Of a DNA stretch of 64,000 bases, positions 53,844 to 63,449 are shown piece by piece; the stretch's first letter is position 1, and every line of letters begins with the position of its first letter. The notes under the pieces are model-generated. The model was not told the origin of the DNA. It saw nothing but the letters and a program-made list of their open reading frames with translations, and made no database searches. The position numbers were made by a program, and so were the translations under genes. The DNA comes from Bacteroidetes bacterium MedPE-SWsnd-G1. GTDB taxonomy: Bacteria > Bacteroidota > Bacteroidia > Flavobacteriales > Flavobacteriaceae. The stretch is taken from contig MPDD01000002.1 of the NCBI GenBank assembly GCA_001874265.1, positions 62,001 to 126,000 of the forward strand. The letters run 5' to 3'.

Positions 53844-55847
53844 TTATTTATAACTTCTAGTTTTCAACTCAATATCATTAAACTCTAACTGCTCCTTATG
53901 CAAAACAGCATCGCTTGGCTCTCCTTTATATTCCCAAGCAGCAACATAAGCAAAGTTCTTATCATCACGTTTTGCTTCTCCGTCTTCAGTAACATGCTCT
54001 TCTCTAAAGTGACCTCCACAAGACTCTTCTCTATTCAAAGCATCTTTAGCAAATAACTCTCCTAATTCCAAGAAATCAGCAACTCTACCCGCTTTCTCCA
54101 ATTCCGGATTTAATTCATTTGCCTCTCCAGGAACTTTTACATTCTTCCAGAAATCTTCACGAACTTCTTTTATTTCTTTAATCGCTGCTTCCAAGTCTTT
54201 CTTATTACGAGCCATTCCACATTTGTCCCACATGATCTTACCAAGTTTCTTGTGGTAATAGTCTACAGAATGTGTTCCTTTATTATTCATAAAGAAATCG
54301 ATGCGATCATTTACTTCTTTCTCCGCTGCATCAAACTCAGGCGAATTTGTTGCGATAGGTCCAGTTCTAATATCATCGGCCAAATAATCTCCAATTGTAT
54401 AAGGCAATACAAAGTATCCATCTGCCAATCCTTGCATTAATGCCGACGCTCCTAATCTGTTTGCTCCGTGATCAGAGAAATTCGCTTCACCTATACAATA
54501 CAGTCCTTCAACCGTTGTCATTAAGTTATAATCAACCCAAACTCCACCCATTGTATAATGCGTTGCCGGGTAAATCATCATAGGAGTTTCGTATGGATTG
54601 TCATCAACAATCTTCTCATACATCTGGAATAAGTTACCATATTTGGCTTTCACTATTCCTGTTCCTAACTCTATAATTTTTTCTTTTGATGGATTATCTA
54701 CACCATGAATTAAGGCTTGCTCTTTTCCATATCTTTCAATAGCTGCAGCAAAATCTAAATACACCGCTTCACCGGTTGCATTTACTCCAAAACCAGCATC
54801 ACAACGTTCCTTTGCTGCTCTAGATGCAACATCACGAGGTACTAAGTTACCAAAGGCTGGATACCTTCTTTCTAAGTAGTAGTCTCTGTTTTCTTCAGCA
54901 ATTTCAGTCGGTTTTAATTTCCCTTCTCTAATTGCCATTACATCATCCATATTCTTTGGAACCCAAATGCGTCCATCATTACGTAAAGACTCAGACATCA
55001 ACGTTAATTTAGATTGATAATCTCCAGAACGTGGAATACATGTTGGGTGAATTTGTGTGTAACAAGGGTTTGCAAAATAGGCTCCCTTCTTATGAATTTT
55101 CCAAGCGGCAGTAGCATTAGAACCCATCGCATTGGTTGATAAGAAATAAACGTTTCCGTAACCACCTGTTGCAATTACAACTGCATGTGCAGAATGTCTT
55201 TCAATTTCACCAGTAATTAAATTACGCGCAATAATTCCTCTTGCTTTTCCATCCACTTTTACAACATCTAACATTTCATGTCTGTTGTACATTTGAATTT
55301 TACCACGTGCAATCTGACGATTCATTGCAGAATATGCTCCAAGCAATAACTGTTGACCAGTTTGTCCTTTTGCATAAAACGTACGAGAAACCAATACTCC
55401 ACCAAATGAACGGTTATCTAACAACCCACCGTAATCGCGTGCAAAAGGAACTCCTTGTGCTACACATTGATCAATAATGTTTCCAGAAACCTCAGCCAAA
55501 CGATGTACGTTTGCCTCACGAGAACGGTAATCACCTCCTTTAACGGTATCGTAAAATAGACGGTAGTTAGAATCACCATCACCCATATAATTTTTTGCTG
55601 CATTGATTCCTCCTTGCGCTGCAATTGAATGTGCTCTACGAGGAGAATCTTGATAGCAAAATGCTTTTACGTTATATCCTAACTCTGCCAAAGTAGCAGC
55701 AGCTGAACCCCCTGCCAAACCTGTTCCAACAACAATCACGTCTATCAAACGCTTGTTTGCAGGGTTTACTAAGTCAATATGTTCTTTATATTTTGACCAC
55801 TTTTCGCCTATAGCGCCTTTAGGTACTTTTGAATTTAATGTAGTCAT
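53844..55847 (-). CDS. sdhA: Succinate dehydrogenase flavoprotein subunit
   Basis: A 667-residue FAD-containing subunit that oxidises succinate to fumarate. '[20 protein letters not shown]' is the dinucleotide-binding motif, '[17 protein letters not shown]' contains the covalent-FAD His, and '[12 protein letters not shown]', '[20 protein letters not shown]' are catalytic-core motifs. The length and C-terminal extension match the Bacteroidota/Bacillus-like complex II with a single diheme cytochrome b. Lies between sdhC (3 bp upstream) and sdhB. Confidence 0.97.
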   Translation of the reverse strand: MTTLNSKVPKGAIGEKWSKYKEHIDLVNPANKRLIDVIVVGTGLAGGSAAATLAELGYNVKAFCYQDSPRRAHSIAAQGGINAAKNYMGDGDSNYRLFYDTVKGGDYRSREANVHRLAEVSGNIIDQCVAQGVPFARDYGGLLDNRSFGGVLVSRTFYAKGQTGQQLLLGAYSAMNRQIARGKIQMYNRHEMLDVVKVDGKARGIIARNLITGEIERHSAHAVVIATGGYGNVYFLSTNAMGSNATAAWKIHKKGAYFANPCYTQIHPTCIPRSGDYQSKLTLMSESLRNDGRIWVPKNMDDVMAIREGKLKPTEIAEENRDYYLERRYPAFGNLVPRDVASRAAKERCDAGFGVNATGEAVYLDFAAAIERYGKEQALIHGVDNPSKEKIIELGTGIVKAKYGNLFQMYEKIVDDNPYETPMMIYPATHYTMGGVWVDYNLMTTVEGLYCIGEANFSDHGANRLGASALMQGLADGYFVLPYTIGDYLADDIRTGPIATNSPEFDAAEKEVNDRIDFFMNNKGTHSVDYYHKKLGKIMWDKCGMARNKKDLEAAIKEIKEVREDFWKNVKVPGEANELNPELEKAGRVADFLELGELFAKDALNREESCGGHFREEHVTEDGEAKRDDKNFAYVAAWEYKGEPSDAVLHKEQLEFNDIELKTRSYK

Positions 55848-55850
55848 ACC

Positions 55851-56525
55851 TTATGAATGTGTTAAGTGATGAAAAATTGCAATGAAAATAAATCCTGCTG
55901 GAATTAGTATTGCATACCATCTTCCAAATGTTTTTAATCCATTGGTGTATTTATTATTTGCTCCCATAGATTGGAATGCTGAATTGAATCCGTGTAATAA
56001 GTGTAACGATAAAAACACAAATGCAATGCTGTATAAAGCCACTCTCCAAAACGGAACAAACTTTTCTTGCAACTCATGATAAAATCGTAATTCACCATTG
56101 TGCATTCCAGACCAATCACCTTGAATAAATTTGGTGTTGATTTCAGGAAACCAAAAATCGATAAAGTGAATAATGATAAAAATTAAAATTGCAAGTCCGC
56201 TATAAATCATATTTCTACTTACCCATGTTGAGTTCGCATTTCCATTGTTCATTGCATACTTTACACCTTGCGCTTTTTTATTCTTTATTTCTAAAATGAA
56301 TCCCATTACAAAATGAAAAACCACACCAAAAATTAAGATTGGTTGCAACACAAATTGTACTGCTGGGTTTGCACCCATAAATTGTGAAATTTCATTAAAA
56401 GCACTTTCACTAAAAACAGAAGTAATATTAATAGCAAAATGTTGTAAAAGGAAAAACATTAAGAAAAATGCTGAAAGTGCCATGGACACTTTTCTAGCAA
56501 TCGAGGAAGATAGTAATCCGCTCAT
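55851..56525 (-). CDS. sdhC: Succinate dehydrogenase cytochrome b subunit
   Basis: A 224-residue membrane anchor of complex II with five membrane segments. Heme-ligand histidines are available in 'FFLLQHFAINITS', 'FHFVMGFILE', 'IFIIIHFIDFWF' and 'LLHGFNSAFQSMG', fitting a diheme b558-type anchor that replaces separate SdhC and SdhD. First gene of the operon; a -7 box (TAtcTTTG, minus strand, 56554-56561) is 28 bp upstream. Confidence 0.93.
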   Translation of the reverse strand: MSGLLSSSIARKVSMALSAFFLMFFLLQHFAINITSVFSESAFNEISQFMGANPAVQFVLQPILIFGVVFHFVMGFILEIKNKKAQGVKYAMNNGNANSTWVSRNMIYSGLAILIFIIIHFIDFWFPEINTKFIQGDWSGMHNGELRFYHELQEKFVPFWRVALYSIAFVFLSLHLLHGFNSAFQSMGANNKYTNGLKTFGRWYAILIPAGFIFIAIFHHLTHS

Positions 56526-56553
56526 TTTATATCTAGTTGTTTATTAAGAACAA

Positions 56554-56561
56554 CAAAGATA
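56554..56561 (-). promoter_or_regulatory. -7 promoter box of sdhCAB
   Basis: TAtcTTTG on the minus strand between the terminator of the protease gene and the sdhC start. No TTG at -33. Confidence 0.45.
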
Positions 56562-56592
56562 ATACTTAGGCGCTGCTCTTAAAAATAAATAA

Positions 56593-56630
56593 CCGTTTTT
56601 TAAATTATTTAGATTGAATTTAAAAAACGG
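56593..56630 (-). terminator. Terminator between the secreted protease gene and sdhC
   Basis: CCGTTTTTTAAATT (56593-56606) and AATTTAAAAAACGG (56617-56630) form a perfect 14-bp stem with a 10-base loop. T-rich sequence follows on the minus strand. It insulates the sdh promoter from the upstream protease gene. Confidence 0.7.
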
Positions 56631-56661
56631 CTAATCCTTGCATTTCAATTTAATTTATATC

Positions 56662-58497
56662 TTACTTTTTTAAAAATCTTTTTGTGGTAGAACCCTCATC
56701 TGCAATGATTTTTACAAAATAAAGCCCTTGTGATAAATAAGTTACGTCAAAAGGAGCACTTCCACTTAAACCATTCAATTCTTTTTGGATTAATAATCGT
56801 CCGGTGGCATCATATACTTCCGCGTTTTGTAAGTTCAATTGTGTCGAATTCTCAATTCTAAATTCTAATTCGGTGGGATTTGGATATATTGAAATACCCT
56901 CATCTAATAAATGGTTGTCTAAACTTGTTGTTGGGCACACGCCAGCATAATCAGCCATAACACCTTCCGACCTAATTGTACTGCAAACATCTATTGAAGT
57001 ACTTCTACTATGCACATCATTAGCTCCATCTATATCATCTGAACTTAGCATTCGAAAAGCGTCTCCTTTATCAAATGCGTAATGCATAATTGCAGTTCCA
57101 GGGGCTATAACATGTCCCAATTGATGTCCATGTCCTAATTCATGAACTGCTACCGATTCAAAATCATGTTCAGACCCTCCAGGAGTTTCTGTTCCAGTAT
57201 ACCAACTTACCGCACTATTAAAAACGATATCTATTTCATTAACATACCATTGAACATCCGTTCCCCCATTAATAAAACACCCAGAAAAGTAACTTGTACA
57301 AGCTCCTAAATTTCCAGTATCTCCGTTACTAAAGGTTATTACATTAACGTCATCACTTTCAGCTGAATCATTCGGCACTGGATTATTAGATATTGTCCAA
57401 TTAACTCCTGTTTCACAACGCCAAGTTTCCATAGCTTTTTCGAAAGAGGCCTTAGCGCCTGGAAAATTGACATCTTCATTAAAATCTGTATTCATATTCC
57501 ACTCTATTCCACCAGTTGGCGCATGTAAATTTGTGTGCTGAGTTTGATATGCTACTTCGACCTCCGAATCTACGGCATCCGAAGTTACATTGATCTGAGC
57601 GTAAGAAATTGTTAATGTAAATTGAGATGCAACAGGCTCAGCATTTCCATCAGGATCTACTCTTATAATACCAGTACCGGCATCAGATGGTATTTCGACC
57701 GTAATTTCAGTGTCACTCCAATTTAAAACTTCTGTTGCGAGAGCTTCTATGAAAGTAGCACCTCCATCATCGGCGTTTTTAAACTCAACAACACCTGTTC
57801 CTTGTGCAGTACCAAACTCTGTCCCAGTGATTGTTAGAACAGATTTAGTTCCTGCTGTGCTAATTGCAGGACTGAAACCTGTTATTGTAGTTGCCAATAT
57901 TTTTGATAGTTTCGATTTTTTTTCAAAAATTACAACATCGATATCATACTTTTTAACCTCATCAAAGTTAGTTTTGGTTACATTTTTTAATTCTTGGTAA
58001 AAGGCCCCACTAATATTTTTACGAATTCTAAATGGATTAACAACTAAGTTCTCCTCTAAACTATATTTATAAAAACCTTGCTTAGAACTATATGGTTTAA
58101 ACGATGGAATTCCAAAACCTTTACTTGATTCAAAAGAAACTGAATGCGTTTCTAACATAAAAACTCCAACATCTCCTATTCTTAACTTAAGGCTTGGATT
58201 TACTCTATGCGAATTCAACCCAACGGTTCCTCCTTTTGTTATTACCTCAACTAATTTTATTGGCTCCCCTTTAAATACTTTAAATACCTCAACGGTATTA
58301 ATCGTAAAGATTTTTGTATTATCTGCATTCCAATATGATCTTTTACCAATTACTTCCCCCTCTATAATTAGCGAAGCGTTTTTTACCTGCTGCGATAACG
58401 GAACCTCATACATTAAATGTTGGGCAATAATTTGAGGTGTAATTAATACGAGAAATAGAAATATATATGTAATTTTTTGAATTATGGTTTTTCTCAT
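56662..58497 (-). CDS. Secreted metzincin-like metalloprotease with IPT/TIG and T9SS domains
   Basis: A 611-residue protein: signal peptide (~1-26), an N-terminal region of unknown family (~30-195), an IPT/TIG domain (~200-300, 'ITGFSPAISTAG'), a zinc protease domain (~305-510) and a T9SS type A sorting domain from 'SIYPNPTELEF' to 'RFLKK'. The zinc motif reads 'HELGHGHQLGH' (His452, Glu453, His456, His462) with a downstream Met ('AIMHYAF', Met471) like a Met-turn. The metzincin glycine at the +7 position is replaced by Gln459. It probably acts on protein outside the cell. Confidence 0.85.
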   Translation of the reverse strand: MRKTIIQKITYIFLFLVLITPQIIAQHLMYEVPLSQQVKNASLIIEGEVIGKRSYWNADNTKIFTINTVEVFKVFKGEPIKLVEVITKGGTVGLNSHRVNPSLKLRIGDVGVFMLETHSVSFESSKGFGIPSFKPYSSKQGFYKYSLEENLVVNPFRIRKNISGAFYQELKNVTKTNFDEVKKYDIDVVIFEKKSKLSKILATTITGFSPAISTAGTKSVLTITGTEFGTAQGTGVVEFKNADDGGATFIEALATEVLNWSDTEITVEIPSDAGTGIIRVDPDGNAEPVASQFTLTISYAQINVTSDAVDSEVEVAYQTQHTNLHAPTGGIEWNMNTDFNEDVNFPGAKASFEKAMETWRCETGVNWTISNNPVPNDSAESDDVNVITFSNGDTGNLGACTSYFSGCFINGGTDVQWYVNEIDIVFNSAVSWYTGTETPGGSEHDFESVAVHELGHGHQLGHVIAPGTAIMHYAFDKGDAFRMLSSDDIDGANDVHSRSTSIDVCSTIRSEGVMADYAGVCPTTSLDNHLLDEGISIYPNPTELEFRIENSTQLNLQNAEVYDATGRLLIQKELNGLSGSAPFDVTYLSQGLYFVKIIADEGSTTKRFLKK

Positions 58498-58594
58498 ATT
58501 AATAAAATATTCTAGTAACTTTTTTATTGGTCATAAAACCAATCATTAAATTACAATTATATAATTTTACAATCTGATTAAATTTTGAATCAAT

Positions 58595-59887
58595 ATGAAA
58601 TATCATCCAATAAGCAGTAATCTTTTTATAAAGAATCGTCAAAAATTTGCCTCTAAAATGAAGTCTAATTCTTTGGCCATTTTTAACTCAAACGATATTT
58701 ACCCTATAAGTGCAGATAGTACTTTGCCTTTTGCGCAGCACAGAGATATTTTCTATTTGAGCGGTGTTGACCAAGAAGAAAGCATACTTATTATTTTTCC
58801 TGATGCTCCTAAGGAAGAACATAAAGAAATCCTATTCCTAAAGGAAACAAATGAGCATATTGCTATTTGGGAGGGTGAAAAACTTACAAAAGAAAAAGCA
58901 TTAGAAACATCGGGTATTAAAACCGTGTATTGGCTACAAGATTTAGAGAAAGTATTATTTGAATTAATGACGCAAACACAAAATGTTTATATAAACACAA
59001 ATGAACATTACAGAGCAAATATAGAAACAGAAACTCGCGAAGCACGTTTTGTAAAATGGTGTAAAGAAAAATATCCGGCTCATACGTATTTAAGAAGTCA
59101 GCCTATTTTGCAAAGATTACGATCTATAAAAGAACCCGAAGAAATTGCATTAATTCAGCAGGCATGTGACATCACAAATAAAGGATTTAAAAGAATATTA
59201 AAAGCAACTAAACCCGACGTATGGGAGTTTGAATTAGAAGCAGAGTTTGCACATGAATTCTTAAAAAATAGATCTGGAGGATTTGCTTACACTCCAATTA
59301 TTGCAAGTGGATTCAATGCCAATGTGTTGCATTACATAGAGAATAACCAACAGTGTAAGGCCGGAGATGTTATTTTAATGGATGTTGGTGCTTCTTATGG
59401 AAATTACGCAAGTGATATGACACGCTGTGTTCCGGTATCAGGAAAATTTACGGAAAGACAAAAAGATGTATACAATGCCGTATTACGTGTTAAAAAAGCC
59501 GCTGCAAAAATGTTAATCCCTGGAACTATTTGGGCAGATTATCACGTAGAAGTTGGAAAAATTATGACCAAAGAATTAATTGATCTTGGACTAATTACAA
59601 AAGATGATGTAAAAAAAGAAGACCCTAAATGGCCTGCTTATAAAAAATATTTTATGCACGGAACATCACACCATATGGGATTAGATACACATGATTACGG
59701 AATTTTGACAGAACCTATGGTAGCCGGAATGGTTTTTACTGTTGAACCTGGAATTTATATTCCTGATGAAAATTTGGGCATTCGATTGGAAGATGATTAT
59801 GTGATTCAAGAAAATGGAGAACCACTAAATCTAATGGCAGATATTCCGTTAGAAATTGAAGAAATTGAGACATTAATGAATTCATAA
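58595..59887 (+). CDS. pepP: Xaa-Pro aminopeptidase (aminopeptidase P, M24B)
   Basis: A 430-residue enzyme releasing N-terminal residues ahead of proline. The N-terminal AMP_N domain ('FAQHRDIFYLSGVDQEES') is followed by the M24 pita-bread domain with metal ligands in 'DVGASYGNYASDMTR' (two Asp), 'HGTSHHMGLDTHD' (His), 'FTVEPGIY' (Glu) and 'IRLEDDY' (Glu). Usual length for the family. Single gene with a terminator behind it; its neighbour upstream is the divergent secreted protease. Confidence 0.95.
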   Translation: MKYHPISSNLFIKNRQKFASKMKSNSLAIFNSNDIYPISADSTLPFAQHRDIFYLSGVDQEESILIIFPDAPKEEHKEILFLKETNEHIAIWEGEKLTKEKALETSGIKTVYWLQDLEKVLFELMTQTQNVYINTNEHYRANIETETREARFVKWCKEKYPAHTYLRSQPILQRLRSIKEPEEIALIQQACDITNKGFKRILKATKPDVWEFELEAEFAHEFLKNRSGGFAYTPIIASGFNANVLHYIENNQQCKAGDVILMDVGASYGNYASDMTRCVPVSGKFTERQKDVYNAVLRVKKAAAKMLIPGTIWADYHVEVGKIMTKELIDLGLITKDDVKKEDPKWPAYKKYFMHGTSHHMGLDTHDYGILTEPMVAGMVFTVEPGIYIPDENLGIRLEDDYVIQENGEPLNLMADIPLEIEEIETLMNS

Positions 59888-59889
59888 AG

Positions 59890-59921
59890 GAAAAAGGAGC
59901 GTTTTAATCGCTCCTTTTTTT
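59890..59921. terminator. Bidirectional terminator between pepP and aspartate kinase
   Basis: AAAAAGGAGCG/CGCTCCTTTTT is a perfect 11-bp stem with a 7-base loop and T-runs on both strands. Confidence 0.9.
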
Positions 59922-59955
59922 AATTTAACCAAATCATAATTAAAAATACGATACT

Positions 59956-61266
59956 TTATTCAAAAACGTAAGAATGGATTTGTTTTAAAGTCTCCACCTT
60001 ATCGTCAGTATTTACCAACAATGAAATATTGTTGTTACTTCCACCATAAGAAATCATTCTAACATTTACATCTTGTAAAACTTGAAACAGTTTATGGGTG
60101 TCTTGATGGTAAATAACCGAATGCCCAACTAAACAAACAATACTCTGATTTTGATCTACCTCGACTATTGCAAATTTATTAAGTTCCTCTACAATTCCTT
60201 CTAGATTTGAAGCGTCATCAATTGTTAGTGAAACTGCAATTTCAGATGTTGTAATCATATCAATTGCCGTTTCATATTTCTCAAATATTTCAAAAACTTT
60301 CTTTAAAAATCCATGTGCATTTAACATTCTTGCTGACTTTATTTTTATCGCAGTAATGTTATCTTTCGCCGCTATAGCCTTAATTCCTTCTCCGTGAATC
60401 TCACTTGTAATTAAAGTGCCATATGCGGCCGGAGACATCGTGTTTTTTAAACGAACCGGAATATCAAATTCTCGAACCGGCATTACCGTTTGTGGATGCA
60501 ATATTTTTGCTCCGAAATATGCCAACTCCGCCGCTTCATCAAAAGACAAATCAGAAATAGCATGTGTATTATCAACAAATCGAGGGTCGTTGTTATGGAA
60601 ACCGTCTATATCTGTCCATATTTGAACCTCATCAGCACCCATTACAGAACCAATAATAGTAGCTGTATAATCACTCCCTCCACGCTGTAAATTTGCAATA
60701 TTTCCATCAGCATCTAAACAAATAAAACCTTGGGTTATATATATTTCAGCAGGAATCATTTCGTCAATAATCCTATTTAAATTCTGGCGAATGTAAAAGT
60801 TATCCGGCTCCTTGTTTCTGTCAATTCTCATAAAATCTAGCGCTGGTAATAATCGGGCACTTAAACCTTCTTGCGTTAAATAATGTGTGAAAATATAGGT
60901 TGATAATAATTCCCCTTGAGAAACGACCTGATTATATACTAATTCTGAAAACTGCTCATTTATACTATCCTTCAAAAAGTCAAAAACACCATCAACATAA
61001 TTTCCGACTTCTTGCTTTAATTCAGATTGATGAAACAACTCATCCATAGTTGCTACATATTTTTTATAAAGGGTTTCCAAACTCGTCAATCCTTCTTTTG
61101 TTTCGCCATTTTTAATGTTTTCTGAAAGTGCAACTAAAGCGTTTGTGGTGCCAGACATTGCCGAAAGAACTACAACTTTCTTTCCGCCCGCTTTAATAAT
61201 GTTCTTAACATTAATCATATTCTCTACAGAACCAACAGAAGTACCTCCAAATTTTAAAACTAACAT
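59956..61266 (-). CDS. lysC: Aspartate kinase (monofunctional)
   Basis: A 436-residue enzyme phosphorylating aspartate, the first step toward lysine, threonine and methionine. 'LVLKFGGTSVG' opens the kinase domain; 'LQRGGSDYTATIIG' and 'QIWTDIDGFHNNDPR' are further signatures. Two ACT domains occupy the last ~150 residues ('DNITAIKIKSARML', 'IVCLVGHSVIYHQ'), so feedback inhibition is expected. There is no fused homoserine dehydrogenase, unlike ThrA. A -7 box (TActTTTG, minus strand, 61290-61297) lies upstream. It is divergent from a protein with an ACT-like end. Confidence 0.94.
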   Translation of the reverse strand: MLVLKFGGTSVGSVENMINVKNIIKAGGKKVVVLSAMSGTTNALVALSENIKNGETKEGLTSLETLYKKYVATMDELFHQSELKQEVGNYVDGVFDFLKDSINEQFSELVYNQVVSQGELLSTYIFTHYLTQEGLSARLLPALDFMRIDRNKEPDNFYIRQNLNRIIDEMIPAEIYITQGFICLDADGNIANLQRGGSDYTATIIGSVMGADEVQIWTDIDGFHNNDPRFVDNTHAISDLSFDEAAELAYFGAKILHPQTVMPVREFDIPVRLKNTMSPAAYGTLITSEIHGEGIKAIAAKDNITAIKIKSARMLNAHGFLKKVFEIFEKYETAIDMITTSEIAVSLTIDDASNLEGIVEELNKFAIVEVDQNQSIVCLVGHSVIYHQDTHKLFQVLQDVNVRMISYGGSNNNISLLVNTDDKVETLKQIHSYVFE

Positions 61267-61289
61267 ATCCTATATTTTATTTTCAACAT

Positions 61290-61347
61290 CAAAAGTATAT
61301 CTAAGGCTGTCTAAACCCATAAAAATAAAATATTTATACTATTTTTG
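61290..61347. promoter_or_regulatory. Divergent -7 boxes between aspartate kinase and the ACT-like gene
   Basis: TActTTTG on the minus strand (61290-61297) faces lysC, and TAttTTTG on the plus strand (61340-61347) faces the gene at 61372. Neither has a clear TTG at -33. The two promoters share a 105-bp gap, so one regulator could act on both. Confidence 0.4.
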
Positions 61348-61371
61348 TACAGATTGTTAAATAATTAACAA

Positions 61372-62028
61372 ATGAGAACAATAGCATCTTGTGTTGAAGA
61401 AATTTTAGTTGCACAGCCATTTTTAGAGGAAGCCCTATCTAGAAATATTATCAATTATTCTGCCCTTGCAGAGGAACTGCAACGCCCTGTGAGTGTAATG
61501 CTTCACAAGCCAGTTAAATCTGGAGCAATTATGATGGCTTTAAGAAGGTATAACCCTCCGAAAGATTTAGGCAGTTCGTTAAAACTTCGACGCGTTTTAC
61601 AAAATTTAGGAGACATAACGGTTCGCTCCAATTTAAGTGATTTTACGTTTCAAAATTCGCGTACAATTATTGATAGTCATTCAAAAATATTAGAACATTT
61701 AGGAACTAACACTTCCATATTCTATGCTTTTACTCGAGGTATTCATGAAAGCAACATCATTATCTCAAGTTCTGAAAAGAAAATTGTGACAGATTGCTTT
61801 AAGAATGAAGCCCAAATAGGGCTTCAAGAAAATCTTTCTGCAATTAGCATCAGTTTACCTGCAAACAATTCAAAAATTACGGGCTTATACTATCAAATAT
61901 TTAAGCGATTAGCTTGGGAAGGAATCTCTCTTTACGAAGTTGTTTCTACTACCAATGAATTTACCATTTTAGTAGAAGACTATTTAGTCGACAAGGCTTT
62001 TTCAGTAATTAAACGACTAAAAAGTTAA
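61372..62028 (+). CDS. Conserved protein with ACT-like C-terminal region
   Basis: A 218-residue soluble protein. The N-terminal ~70 residues are helical and resemble a small helix-turn-helix fold ('IINYSALAEELQRPVSVMLH'). The last ~75 residues ('ISISLPANNSKITGLYYQIF' to 'FTILVEDYLVDKAFSVIKRL') have the beta-alpha-beta pattern of aspartokinase-type ACT domains. No enzyme motif is visible. It is divergent from lysC and 4 bp upstream of an alpha/beta hydrolase gene. A regulatory role in amino acid metabolism is possible but inferred only from context. Confidence 0.6.
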   Translation: MRTIASCVEEILVAQPFLEEALSRNIINYSALAEELQRPVSVMLHKPVKSGAIMMALRRYNPPKDLGSSLKLRRVLQNLGDITVRSNLSDFTFQNSRTIIDSHSKILEHLGTNTSIFYAFTRGIHESNIIISSSEKKIVTDCFKNEAQIGLQENLSAISISLPANNSKITGLYYQIFKRLAWEGISLYEVVSTTNEFTILVEDYLVDKAFSVIKRLKS

Positions 62029-62032
62029 AAAT

Positions 62033-62809
62033 ATGTCTCATTTTTTTGAGTATAAAAACATACAGGTTCATTATAAATCTACCGGAAGAGGACCTGCAAT
62101 CCTTCTCTTACATGGCTTTTTAGAAAATCTAGGTATGTGGGAATTTTTAATTCCTAAAATCTCAAAGAAAAACAAAGTAATTTCTATTGACTTATTAGGA
62201 CATGGAAAGACTGGTAATTTAGGCTATGTACACACTATGGAAGATCATGCGAAACTTATAAGAGAATTAGTTAAAAGCTTAAATATTAGAAAAGCAACTC
62301 TTATTGGCCATTCCATGGGTGGGTATGTTGTATTGGCTTTTGCAGATTTATATCCAAAAAACACAAAAGGATTTTGTTTACTTAACTCAACTGCTCTTAC
62401 TGATTCCAGTGCCAAAAAAGTAAGCCGAGATAGAGCCATTAAAGCTGTTAAAGAAAATCACAAAACATTTATAAGAGTATCCATTCCTATGCTATTTTCT
62501 GAGCACAACAGAAGTCATTTAAAAAAACAAATTAAAGAAGTAACTTCACAAGCCTTAAAAACTTCAAAGCAAGGTATAATAGCATCTTTAGAAGGAATGA
62601 AAGTTAGAGAAGAAAGAGTTGAATTACTTCAAAATGACTCGTTTAAAAAAATGCTAATTTTAGGTGTAAATGATACTGTTCTAGACATTACAAAACATAA
62701 AAACCAAGTTGAAAATACTTCCACTCAATTCATAGAACTTCGTCATGGACATATGTCTCACATTGAGGCGACGAAGGATGTCGTTAACGCTTTATCTAAA
62801 TTCTGTTAA
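62033..62809 (+). CDS. Alpha/beta hydrolase
   Basis: A 258-residue protein. 'LLLHGFLENLGMWEFLIP' is the oxyanion region, 'ATLIGHSMGGYVVLAFADLY' has the nucleophile Ser, and the catalytic His is in 'RHGHMSHIE'. It resembles esterases of the YbfF/MenH-like group, but the substrate is unknown. It starts 4 bp after the ACT-like gene, so both are one operon. A -7 box (TAatTTTG) for the next gene overlaps its stop codon. Confidence 0.88.
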   Translation: MSHFFEYKNIQVHYKSTGRGPAILLLHGFLENLGMWEFLIPKISKKNKVISIDLLGHGKTGNLGYVHTMEDHAKLIRELVKSLNIRKATLIGHSMGGYVVLAFADLYPKNTKGFCLLNSTALTDSSAKKVSRDRAIKAVKENHKTFIRVSIPMLFSEHNRSHLKKQIKEVTSQALKTSKQGIIASLEGMKVREERVELLQNDSFKKMLILGVNDTVLDITKHKNQVENTSTQFIELRHGHMSHIEATKDVVNALSKFC

Positions 62810-62814
62810 TTTTG
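62807..62814 (+). promoter_or_regulatory. -7 promoter box of the first DUF4251 gene
   Basis: TAatTTTG followed by C, overlapping the TAA stop of the hydrolase gene and 44 bp before the ATG at 62858. No TTG at -33. Confidence 0.4.
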
Positions 62815-62857
62815 CAGGTATATGTCCTTTTTTAGGTCTAATTAAAAAATAATAATC

Positions 62858-63376
62858 ATGAAAAAAGTCTTTTTAATACTATTATCTTTTTCCGTATTTG
62901 GGTTACAAACCATAAATGCACAATCTAAAAAAGAATTAAAGCAACAACAAAAGGAAAAAGAATATAATGCAACGAAAAAAATAATTGAAAGTGGGGATTT
63001 TGTGTTTGTTCCAGACTGGGTAAATACACAAAAAGGAAGAAGAGTCAATATTGCCGGAGATGGAAATACGTTAAAATTCGAAGGTGTAAAAACAACAGCT
63101 GACTTACCTTTTTTTGGCGTTTCACAAACGTCACATTATAATGGTAACGGTGGAATTACTTTTAAAAACCCTGATACAGAGTTTAGTACCGAGTACAATG
63201 ATAAAAAATTCAAAGTCATAATTAAATTCAAAGCCACAGAAAAATCGGAAACCTTCGATATTCAAATGGAAGTATTTAGCAATGGAAATGCAACTGTTCG
63301 AATTTCGAGTAGTTCAAGAAACAGTATTTCTTATAATGGAAAAGTTACTCCGTCGGAGGACAAAAAAGCCGACTAA
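62858..63376 (+). CDS. DUF4251-domain exported protein (copy 1)
   Basis: A 172-residue protein with a signal peptide (~1-21, 'INAQ'), a short Lys/Gln-rich helix with 'QKEKEYNATKKIIESGDFVF', and a beta-rich DUF4251 domain ('LPFFGVSQ', 'FSTEYNDKKFKVIIKF'). Function unknown. It is paralogous to the next gene, 73 bp downstream. Confidence 0.82.
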   Translation: MKKVFLILLSFSVFGLQTINAQSKKELKQQQKEKEYNATKKIIESGDFVFVPDWVNTQKGRRVNIAGDGNTLKFEGVKTTADLPFFGVSQTSHYNGNGGITFKNPDTEFSTEYNDKKFKVIIKFKATEKSETFDIQMEVFSNGNATVRISSSSRNSISYNGKVTPSEDKKAD

Positions 63377-63449
63377 ATCTATTTAATTGAAGAATTTAAT
63401 TAACTTTAGACATTCAACTAAATTGATCATCAACTAAACTTTTTATAAA

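Noticed and set aside
58526-58543. ATTGGT/ACCAAT hairpin between the secreted protease and pepP genes
   Set aside because: Only 6 bp with no T-run or promoter link; the divergent context makes a terminator unlikely, and chance is a sufficient explanation.
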